From a virus, in IMG/VR virus record IMGVR_UViG_3300043409_002173, positions 1 through 23,861 of that record: a stretch of DNA of 23,861 nt. The stretch is one strand, 5' to 3'. A program made the translations under genes and the position numbers. The notes below the pieces were generated by a model that was not told where the DNA came from, searched no databases, and was given only the letters and a program-made list of their open reading frames with translations. Positions 1 to 4,092 of this stretch are shown here, in pieces; position 1 is the first letter of the stretch; every line of letters begins with the position of its first letter.

Positions 1-136
1 AAGTACTGTTTTAGTCGAACAAAACAATGATGACTGGAAAAAATCTCAAAATTATAAAATAAGAGATAATCAATATCTTAGAATTTCAGGTAACATTTTT
101 CAAAATCCTGAATTATTTGAAAGTACAAAAAAATAA
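1..136 (+). CDS. Partial hypothetical protein, C-terminal 44 residues
   Basis: An open frame enters from the left edge in the frame starting at base 2 and ends at TAA 134-136. The visible 44 residues are polar and rich in Asn, Lys and Gln (start STVLVEQNNDDW, end FESTKK). I recognise no family. It reads in the same direction as the cassette genes that follow and ends 41 bases before the first cassette core at 177-183. It may be the gene of a preceding cassette, although the 40-base gap is too short for an inverted-repeat site like the others, or it may be the host gene next to the array. Confidence 0.6.
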   Translation, partial: STVLVEQNNDDWKKSQNYKIRDNQYLRISGNIFQNPELFESTKK

Positions 137-217
137 AACAATTAATCACTAATACTACTGCAGGGTTCTACTAGCTGTTAGAAGCTGACTTTTTATTAAT
201 TAATTAAATTTCAAAAA

Positions 218-439
218 ATGATTAAATTATTCAAAAAAAACGGATTATACGGAATAGAAGAAGACGGAAATGATAGTGTGCCTTTTGTTTATGAGAATAA
301 AGAATGCGCTATTGATGAGTGGAAATATTTTGAAATAATCAATATATCAGAGGGTTTTCTTCCAAAAAAAAGAAGTATAGATGAAATAATAGATATAGAA
401 ATTTCATTAAGGAATAAAAATGAATATAGTCCTGAATAA
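218..439 (+). CDS. Cassette 1 hypothetical protein, 73 aa
   Basis: A small acidic and lysine-rich protein with no signal peptide, membrane segment or motif I recognise. The start ATG follows an A-rich stretch (TTTCAAAAAATG), the usual Bacteroidota initiation context. The gene fills the space between the proposed cassette joint at 177/178 and the attC-like site at 452-584. The stop lies only 12 bases before that site, which is typical of compact cassettes carrying one gene. No promoter is evident just upstream, so expression would depend on read-through from the left. Confidence 0.65.
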   Translation: MIKLFKKNGLYGIEEDGNDSVPFVYENKECAIDEWKYFEIINISEGFLPKKRSIDEIIDIEISLRNKNEYSPE

Positions 440-451
440 TAATAAGCTTGC

Positions 452-595
452 ACATAACGTTAAAGCATAACGGTAGTTTAGGAAAAATAAGCCTAATCTA
501 TCGAAGTTAAAAACTAAGATTACAAGTATAAAACAAATTATAAATCAAGCCTTATGCCTAAATTACTATTATGCAGTGTTAGCAAATCGGCTTTT
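452..595 (+). repeat. attC-like site 1; copy 1 of a 141-bp near-identical repeat
   Basis: The inverted repeat has left arm 452-482 (ACATAAC core, then GCATAACGGTAGTTTAGG) and right arm 557-584 (CCTAAATTACTATTATGC, then core GTTAGCA at 578-584), separated by an AT-rich loop. The 141 bases 455-595 recur at 1373-1513 with three substitutions. The copy includes the first 17 bases of the next cassette (TTAGCAAATCGGCTTTT), which cassettes 2 and 4 share. Pairing is poorer in this copy than in copy 2 because of the substitutions inside the arms. The role as a recombination site is inferred from architecture. Confidence 0.7.
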
Positions 596-609
596 AATAT
601 TCGGAAACT

Positions 610-834
610 ATGATTACAGCAAAAGAATTATTTGACAAAATGTTAGAAGAAAATGACGAATGTACATCAACTGAAATGATGATAGCATTTGCGAAATTAC
701 ACGTTGAGGAAGCTTTGAAACAAGCTTATATTAAAGCAGAATCGAGATATTATCATTCGCCTGACAGATATGTATTATGCGTAATTGAGAAGGAATCAAT
801 AATAAATGCTTATTCTTTGGACGGCATTGTTTAG
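610..834 (+). CDS. Cassette 2 conserved hypothetical protein, 74 aa (phage-type FAKLHV protein)
   Basis: A small protein starting MITAKELFDKM, with a central helix-like stretch FAKLHVEEALKQA (about residues 27-39) and a C-terminus with EKESIINAYSLDGI. From memory this layout (AKLHV..AL, then a charged segment and ESIINAYP-like ending) is common among small accessory proteins of Bacteroidota phages and mobile elements. Its function is unknown to me. The gene lies between joint 578/579 and the attC-like site at 840-1008, with the stop 5 bases before the left core. The ATG follows CGGAAACT, with no clear promoter or Shine-Dalgarno sequence. Confidence 0.7.
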   Translation: MITAKELFDKMLEENDECTSTEMMIAFAKLHVEEALKQAYIKAESRYYHSPDRYVLCVIEKESIINAYSLDGIV

Positions 835-839
835 CTGTT

Positions 840-1008
840 TGCTAACGGATTAGTGCTTGGCGAAGGCTGGGCATTGGAATACAAATGTTTAAATTAAGTA
901 CAAATGTCAAATAGAAATACAAATGCTGAATAAAGCACCACAGCCCAATAGAAGTAAAAGGCTCAAAACTTACACTTCTGCCCCTATTGCTACAAACCCT
1001 TGTTAGCA
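840..1008 (+). other. attC-like site 2
   Basis: Left core TGCTAAC (840-846) and right core GTTAGCA (1002-1008) are exact reverse complements. The arms continue with imperfect pairing: GGATTAGTGC on the left against GCTACAAACCC on the right, then GGCGAAG against CTTCTGCCCC. The loop is the longest in the array and holds three ACAAATG words at 881, 900 and 920. A frame beginning at ATG 904 runs into the next cassette (stop at 1021-1023) with three internal stops; its right-arm part reads CPYCYKPLLA. The flank AGCTGTTTGCTAAC complements the start of cassette 2, not cassette 3, supporting its assignment to the 3' end of cassette 2. Confidence 0.6.
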
Positions 1009-1056
1009 GAAGTGGCGGGTTAATTTACAAGGGTATAATTTAAAAATTTAAACAAA

Positions 1057-1362
1057 ATGCAAAAAGTAACAAACAAATTAAGAGTATCACATTATCCACA
1101 AATCCCTTGCAAACCTTTTATTGTAGAAGTAAAAGACGAGGAACAAGCATTACTAATTAGAGAAACATTAGCAAATCAACATTTGTTTTTGTTTGATAAC
1201 AATATGATACCAGACTATTCAAATGTAATTACAGTAGAAATGTGGGACGAAAATTCAGACGGAGAAGGTAATGCTGATTGGGTGGATTACTACAATGAAA
1301 ACGAAAATATGGAATTTGACGAATTTGTTGAAACGTATTTGTCTGCCGAAGTGGGGTCTTAG
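1057..1362 (+). CDS. Cassette 3 conserved hypothetical protein, 101 aa
   Basis: The protein has a basic N-terminal part with VSHYPQIPCKPFIVEVKDE (about residues 10-28), a middle with HLFLFDNNMIPDYSN (about residues 43-57), and a strongly acidic C-terminal half rich in Asp, Glu and Asn (WDENSDGEGNADWVDYYNE). I believe similar small proteins occur in Bacteroidota phages and plasmids, but I cannot name a family or function. The ATG follows TTTAAACAAA, a typical A-rich start context. The stop lies just before the left core of attC-like site 3 (1370-1376), so this is the single gene of its cassette. Confidence 0.7.
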   Translation: MQKVTNKLRVSHYPQIPCKPFIVEVKDEEQALLIRETLANQHLFLFDNNMIPDYSNVITVEMWDENSDGEGNADWVDYYNENENMEFDEFVETYLSAEVGS

Positions 1363-1369
1363 TCATTTC

Positions 1370-1513
1370 TGCTAACGTTAAAGCATAACAGTAGTTTAGG
1401 AAAAATAAGCCTAATCTACCGAAGTTAAAAACTAAGATTACAAGTATAAAACAAATTATAAATCAAGCCTTATGCCTAAATTACTGTTATGCAGTGTTAG
1501 CAAATCGGCTTTT
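1370..1513 (+). repeat. attC-like site 3; copy 2 of the 141-bp near-identical repeat
   Basis: This repeats 455-595 over bases 1373-1513 with three differences. Left core TGCTAAC (1370-1376) matches right core GTTAGCA (1496-1502) exactly. Arms GCATAACAGTAGTTTAGG and CCTAAATTACTGTTATGC pair with a single G-T wobble, better than in copy 1. One frame is open from 1395 straight through the right core into the gene of cassette 4, with a GTG inside the core (1494-1496) but no upstream ATG. The flank TCATTTCTGCTAAC complements the start of cassette 3 (GTTAGCAGAAGTG). Confidence 0.75.
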
Positions 1514-1526
1514 TAAAACACTAATT

Positions 1527-1712
1527 ATGAAATTAAAATGTAGATTAACACACGCTTTTGCTGAATTGAAAATAGATGAAATAGAAACAACAGTTTACAA
1601 AAGTTGCCCGCAAGAAATTGAAATACTAATTGACAACTTAACCGATGTTATTGATGATTTATCTAAATTAATAGGCAAAGATTTTAGTTTTTCTTTAACC
1701 GATGATGAGTAA
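1527..1712 (+). CDS. Cassette 4 hypothetical protein, 61 aa
   Basis: A small protein beginning MKLKCRLTHAF, probably helical through the middle (residues about 9-50), with an acidic tail ending LTDDE. I recognise no family. I chose ATG 1527, which follows AACACTAATT inside the cassette. The same frame stays open upstream through the recombination site, where GTG 1494 could in principle start a protein 11 residues longer. The stop at 1710-1712 lies 6 bases before the left core of attC-like site 4, so cassette 4 is very compact. Confidence 0.6.
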   Translation: MKLKCRLTHAFAELKIDEIETTVYKSCPQEIEILIDNLTDVIDDLSKLIGKDFSFSLTDDE

Positions 1713-1718
1713 GCTGTT

Positions 1719-1840
1719 TGCTAACGCTCCCTCGCTTGGCTTAGTGCCGAGTTATGAAAATATAATTTCTAATTAAAAACAAAACGTGATGAAAAACGAT
1801 AAAAACGAAAATAAGGCATTGAGCCAAACGAGTGTTAGTA
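1719..1840 (+). other. attC-like site 4
   Basis: This is one of the clearest inverted repeats of the array. The left arm 1719-1748 reads TGCTAACGCTCCC, then TCGCTTGGCTTAGTGCC. The right arm 1815-1840 reads GGCATTGAGCCAAACG, then AGTGTTAGTA. Pairing is good apart from a bulge of about four bases in the left arm, the kind of asymmetry attC sites use to mark the recombining strand. The loop contains AATTAAAAACAAAACG and an ATG at 1789 whose frame runs 27 codons across the joint before stopping at 1870-1872 in cassette 5. The flank AAGCTGTTTGCTAAC complements the start of cassette 4. Confidence 0.72.
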
Positions 1841-1889
1841 GCTGTTTACAAATTATTTTACATTTATTTTAAAAATATTTGTAATTTTA

Positions 1890-1939
1890 TTTGGTAGTTA
1901 CAAAATTAGTCGTATATTTGTAAAAGAAATAACGACTAA
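1890..1939 (+). promoter_or_regulatory. Bacteroidota-type promoter with operator-like inverted repeat, cassette 5
   Basis: TTTG at 1890-1893 is followed by exactly 19 bases and then TATATTTG at 1913-1920, matching the Bacteroidota primary sigma consensus TTTG-N19-TAnnTTTG. Transcription would start just downstream, about 20 to 25 bases before the ATG at 1951. An exact 8-base inverted repeat, TTAGTCGT (1906-1913) and ACGACTAA (1932-1939), brackets the -7 element and probable start site. A dimeric repressor bound there would block the promoter, so self-regulation by a cassette product is plausible but inferred. Confidence 0.7.
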
Positions 1940-1950
1940 AACAAAGCAAA

Positions 1951-2217
1951 ATGTACTTACAATTTATTCAAAAAGATATGTCAATGAAGTTAATAGACAA
2001 AAAATTAACTTTTGAAACTTTAAAAATATCTAATAATCGTTTAGATTTTAAATTTAAAACATATAATGAAAAATTACAATGTGGCGGTTGGGTTACTGAA
2101 GGTTATTTTTTAGGTAATATAGATGATATTTCAGAAAATATATTTGATTTATTTGATAGTGTTTATCTTAAAAAAAGAAGTTTAGACGGAATTAAGATTT
2201 ACTCAAAAACAAAATAG
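1951..2217 (+). CDS. Cassette 5 gene A, hypothetical protein, 88 aa
   Basis: First of three tightly packed genes behind the cassette's own promoter. The protein is lysine-rich with alternating hydrophobic residues suggesting beta strands, a CGGWVTEGYF segment (about residues 44-53), and a C-terminus ending GIKIYSKTK. No known domain is recognised. The start ATG at 1951 follows AAAGCAA; in-frame Met codons at residues 11 and 13 are alternatives. The stop is separated by a single base from the ATG of gene B, so the two are probably translated together. A promoter plus paired small genes is a layout often seen for toxin-antitoxin or regulatory cassettes, but nothing in the sequence proves it. 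Confidence 0.62.
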   Translation: MYLQFIQKDMSMKLIDKKLTFETLKISNNRLDFKFKTYNEKLQCGGWVTEGYFLGNIDDISENIFDLFDSVYLKKRSLDGIKIYSKTK

Positions 2218-2218
2218 T

Positions 2219-2458
2219 ATGAATGTAGCAGATTATTTAAAAGCAAAAAATATTGAGATTTTTAGTTCTCAAACATTATTAATTACAAAAGAAGGTAAAA
2301 ATATTTCTTTGTTTGATTTATTAAACGAATATGCGCAAATATATTCTAAAGATTATTTATGTTTTTCTAAAACTATTGATTTAATAGATAATAGTAACGA
2401 TTTAAAAGAATTTGAAGTTAACGTAAATAGATTTTTTAAATGCAAAGACAATCAATAA
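2219..2458 (+). CDS. Cassette 5 gene B, hypothetical protein, 79 aa
   Basis: Second gene of the cassette 5 operon, starting MNVADYLKAKNIEIF, with the ATG one base after the stop of gene A. It is probably mixed alpha/beta, with a helical centre (SLFDLLNEYAQIYSKDYL, about residues 31-48). The C-terminal helix ends VNRFFKCKDNQ. I recognise no family. Its 3' end overlaps the start of gene C by 19 bases. The arrangement implies translational coupling, and gene A, B or C could supply the factor that binds the inverted repeat at the promoter. Confidence 0.62.
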   Translation: MNVADYLKAKNIEIFSSQTLLITKEGKNISLFDLLNEYAQIYSKDYLCFSKTIDLIDNSNDLKEFEVNVNRFFKCKDNQ

Positions 2459-2607
2459 TAGTTTTTATTCAAGGCGAAAGAATAGAAACTTACGGAAATT
2501 TAAAAAAGTGTTGTGAGTTTGAAAACTTAAAATATCACACTTTAGCACGTTTAAAATTTCCTATTCGGATAAACGATGTAGTTATACACAAAACGTTGTT
2601 TAAATAG
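2440..2607 (+). CDS. Cassette 5 gene C, small protein, 55 aa
   Basis: An ATG at 2440, inside the last codons of gene B, opens a 55-residue basic protein: MQRQSIIVFIQGERIETYG, then NLKKCCEFENLKYHTLARLKFPI, ending VVIHKTLFK. The pattern of a short hydrophobic strand, ETYGNLKKCCE and a YHTLARLKFP helix resembles small proteins I recall from flavobacterial prophages. The NLKK...YHTLARLKFP stretch could be a helix-turn-helix that binds DNA, which would fit the operator upstream. This is inference. Its TAG ends 1 base before the core region of attC-like site 5. Confidence 0.55.
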   Translation: MQRQSIIVFIQGERIETYGNLKKCCEFENLKYHTLARLKFPIRINDVVIHKTLFK

Positions 2608-2608
2608 C

Positions 2609-2742
2609 TACTAACGGTTCGTGGCTTTGTATTGTTGCCAATAAAATAATACCTAATCTTTAAATTAAAAACAATGAATACAAGTACAAAAAAATCATTA
2701 AATGAAGCCGAATGTGGCAATAAGTCAAAACCACTGTTACAA
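2609..2742 (+). other. attC-like site 5
   Basis: Left arm 2609-2639 (TACTAAC core, then GGTTCGTGGC and TTTGTATTGTTGCC) pairs with right arm 2716-2742 (GGCAATAAGTCAAAACC, then ACTGTTACAA). A bulge of about four bases lies in the left arm at the same place as in site 4. The loop shares sequence with that of sites 1 and 3, including CCTAATCT, TTAAAAAC and ACAAGTA. Unlike those, it contains an ATG at 2674 that opens a frame crossing the right core into cassette 6. The flank AAATAGCTACTAAC complements the start of cassette 5 (GTTAGTAGCTGTTTA), supporting circular-unit logic. Confidence 0.7.
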
Positions 2743-2937
2743 GCAGTACATCTTTTCGGAGGATTAGATAAATATTTTTCGGATTTAGAAGATTATGAGT
2801 TTAGCGTATGTTGTGATGAATGTGGTAATGAAAAATTACAATTTAGACGTACCACTTCAAATAATGAAGTTCATTGGTGTGATAAATGTAAAAGAGAACA
2901 AACTACTTGTAAACGTCCTAATGAAGACGATTATTAG
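2674..2937 (+). CDS. Cassette 6 zinc-ribbon-like protein, 87 aa, start codon inside attC-like site 5
   Basis: Residues 43-75 hold two metal-binding pairs, CCDECGNEKL and, after FRRTTSNNEVHW, CDKCKRE. This CxxC...CxxC arrangement is a zinc ribbon; a further Cys follows at about residue 79. Such ribbons bind nucleic acid or protein. The only in-frame ATG is at 2674, inside the loop of the preceding recombination site, so roughly the first 21 residues are written by the site and the rest by the cassette. No ATG, GTG or TTG occurs in frame between the joint and the ribbon. A GGAGG sits at 2759-2763, but no usual in-frame start follows it before the ribbon. Either the protein truly straddles the joint or an uncommon start is used. 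Confidence 0.55.
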   Translation: MNTSTKKSLNEAECGNKSKPLLQAVHLFGGLDKYFSDLEDYEFSVCCDECGNEKLQFRRTTSNNEVHWCDKCKREQTTCKRPNEDDY

Positions 2938-2943
2938 TATTGC

Positions 2944-3022
2944 TTGTAACATTTGTATAAACGTATTACGTTTATATTTTATTAATAAATCCCCCCATAA
3001 ACCGAACGTTTACAAGTTGTAA
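2944..3022. other. Degenerate attC-like site 6 at the array-phage boundary
   Basis: Left part TTGTAAC (2944-2950), ATTTGTATAAACGTATTACG; right part ATAAACCGAACG, then TTTACAAGTTGTAAA to 3022. After inverting one arm they align over nearly 40 bases with small gaps, extending to GCAATA against GCCAATA outside the cores. The left core complements the start of cassette 6 (GTTACAAGCA). In the right arm the expected GTTAC reads GTAAA, so the crossover triplet is altered and the site may be dead. The right half also encodes the C-terminus of the - strand gene 2982-3200. It could instead be only a bidirectional terminator between convergent units. Confidence 0.45.
2956..2980 (+). terminator. Probable terminator of the cassette transcripts
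   Basis: TATAAACGTA (2956-2965), a single T, then TACGTTTATA (2967-2976) form a perfect 10-base-pair inverted repeat followed on the + strand by TTTT. It lies 18 bases after the stop of the last cassette gene, where + strand cassette genes meet - strand phage genes. It is nested in the left arm of attC-like site 6. With a single-base centre the folded stem would lose a few inner pairs, so its strength is uncertain. Confidence 0.45.
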
Positions 3023-3200
3023 AAAGCCAATACACTAATAAAAACAAAGACAATACAAAAGGACTACACCATAACATAGCGCAATTCCAATCAGTTGATT
3101 TAGCAACTTCGGAGACTACGGTAGTTGTGGTGTTGTACTTTTCTGTTTCCACCCTTATAGTGCTGCAACTTGCGAAAAGTAAAGGCAATAATTTTTTCAT
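2982..3200 (-). CDS. Small lipoprotein with C-terminal membrane segment; candidate unimolecular spanin
   Basis: A 72-residue protein with a short lipoprotein-type signal, MKKLLPLLFASC, with the lipid-modified Cys likely at residue 12. A roughly 33-residue hydrophilic stretch rich in Thr and Val follows, then a hydrophobic segment PFVLSLFLLVYWLF (about 47-60) and a short basic tail. An outer-membrane lipid anchor plus a C-terminal inner-membrane segment is the layout of unimolecular spanins, which join the two membranes in the last step of Gram-negative lysis. Adjacency to the holin (ATGA overlap, 4 bases) fits. The periplasmic part is much shorter than in known u-spanins, so the role is inferred. 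Its 3' end lies inside the inverted repeat at the array boundary. Confidence 0.5.
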   Translation of the reverse strand: MKKLLPLLFASCSTIRVETEKYNTTTTVVSEVAKSTDWNCAMLWCSPFVLSLFLLVYWLFTTCKRSVYGGIY

Positions 3201-3769
3201 TTTAATATCTTGTTTATTTTAGCTTCAAAAATACGTTCAGCTATTTTGAATATAGGTGCTTTTTTACCGTGTAGATATTCGGCATTATCCCCTATGCTTT
3301 TAAAATCATAATACCAAAATATTGCTAATGGTGCTTTCATTATTATTTCGTAAGTAAAGCCTATTGCTAAATTATCAAAATCGTTTTCTAAGAAAGTTTT
3401 TACAACAAATAAATACATCAATAGAGTAAAACATTTAAAGAATGTAAACTTTAACTTCTTTGGGTCAAAAGCGAATTTTTCAGATAATTTTATATTCTCC
3501 TCATAATTCAAAGATTGTGCCAACTCAAAATATTCCTTAGACTTTTTCTTTGATTTTTGAACGCCGTAATAGGCATCAGTCAAAGTGGTTAGTATCACCA
3601 TAGATAATAAAAAATTCGATACTCCAAATAATTTTTCTCCAAAAGTATGAGATAAAAATTGAATGATAGCTGTAAAACTCAGTGCTCTAAAGGTTAATTC
3701 ATAACTATTTAAGCTGTAAAATTCACAAACTTTTTTTAAATATAAATAGACAGGGAAGTAATATCTCAT
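3197..3769 (-). CDS. Phage holin, holin_4/TcdE-like family
   Basis: A 190-residue membrane protein with hydrophobic segments at about residues 28-41, 48-66, 108-124 and 135-152. Between them sits LTDAYYGVQKSKKK (63-76), the Asp-x-x-x-Gly loop followed by lysines that marks the holin_4 (toxin secretion/lysis) family. The C-terminal DFKSIGDNAEYLHGKKAP (155-172) matches the conserved E/D..SI.EN...G..P tail of that family. Holins permeabilise the inner membrane to time lysis. It overlaps its neighbours on both sides by 4 bases, forming a lysis block with the spanin candidate and the 108-residue membrane protein. No endolysin is adjacent, which is odd. Confidence 0.72.
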   Translation of the reverse strand: MRYYFPVYLYLKKVCEFYSLNSYELTFRALSFTAIIQFLSHTFGEKLFGVSNFLLSMVILTTLTDAYYGVQKSKKKSKEYFELAQSLNYEENIKLSEKFAFDPKKLKFTFFKCFTLLMYLFVVKTFLENDFDNLAIGFTYEIIMKAPLAIFWYYDFKSIGDNAEYLHGKKAPIFKIAERIFEAKINKILK

Positions 3770-4092
3770 TTTTTAAAAATTAAAACAAACAAAAATAGCA
3801 AAATTACACAAATTAAAGCGGGTTTTAAAAATATAAATATTAAAACTCCGCTTAGTTCAAACGTTAAATCAAAGAGGAAATCTTGCAAATTTTTACTTTT
3901 GTTCAATTGGTAAATCTCCCAAACTAACCAAAAGCTAGCTACAAAATACCACCCACCAATAAGGTAACAAGCCACAAACGAAATAGCACAATGACTTATC
4001 TGATTGGTCATAAAACTGTATAAATTGCCCCCAAAATCATCAGGGGCAAAGAATTTTAAAAGTCGCTCTACCACAATACAGACAATTCCCAT
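3766..4092 (-). CDS. Small membrane protein, 108 aa, possibly lysis-related
   Basis: It has about three hydrophobic segments: residues about 33-60 (SHCAISFVACYLIGGWYFV and following), 80-89, and a strongly hydrophobic C-terminal stretch PALICVILLFLFVLIF (about 91-106) ending in KK. Between them lie WEIYQLNKSKNLQDFLFDL and FELSGVLIF, a W-E...D...D...G pattern that I have seen in small VanZ-like and phage membrane proteins. Position directly upstream of the holin suggests an accessory holin or antiholin, but no catalytic motif supports this. Its start overlaps the 127-residue gene by 25 bases. Confidence 0.55.
   Translation of the reverse strand: MGIVCIVVERLLKFFAPDDFGGNLYSFMTNQISHCAISFVACYLIGGWYFVASFWLVWEIYQLNKSKNLQDFLFDLTFELSGVLIFIFLKPALICVILLFLFVLIFKK

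Larger units (their letters stand above)
178..3016 (+). mobile_element. Integron-like gene cassette array (CALIN-like), six cassettes
   Basis: Short + strand genes alternate with long imperfect inverted repeats that behave like attC sites: left core ending TAAC, right core starting GTTA. Proposed cassettes are 178-578, 579-1002, 1003-1496, 1497-1834, 1835-2736 and 2737 to about 3016. For every cassette, bases just after the joint are complementary to bases just before the left core of that cassette's own site. For example GTTAGTAGCTGTTTA at 1834 pairs with AAATAGCTACTAAC ending at 2615, and GTTACAAGCAGTAC at 2736 pairs with GTATTGCTTGTAAC ending at 2950. That is expected if units circularise by joining their own ends. 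No integrase is visible. The right core (GTTAGCA, GTTAGTA or GTTACAA) differs from the simple integron consensus GTTRRRY, so assignment to integrons is inference; another circularising element with the same logic is possible. Confidence 0.65.

Noticed and set aside
137-183. A full attC-like site before cassette 1
   Set aside because: Only the right core (GTTAGAA at 177-183) is clear; the 40 bases before it are too short and show no convincing left arm, so no site was annotated.
455-1513. CRISPR or simple transposon reading of the repeated 141-bp units
   Set aside because: There are only two copies, 918 bases apart, with genes between them and long internal inverted arms; no short regular repeats, spacers, transposase or target duplications are visible.
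1494-1712. GTG start at 1494 for the cassette 4 gene
   Set aside because: The GTG is part of the recombination core; ATG 1527 has the better context and lies wholly within the cassette. The open frame is recorded as a finding instead.
2535-2720. Minus-strand frame of 61 codons
   Set aside because: It lies opposite cassette 5 gene C, attC-like site 5 and the start of the cassette 6 gene, has no coherent features, and would be the only minus-strand gene of the array.
2795-3022. Plus-strand frame of 75 codons starting in the cassette 6 gene
   Set aside because: It is out of frame with the zinc-ribbon sequence and runs through the terminator hairpin, so it is a shadow.
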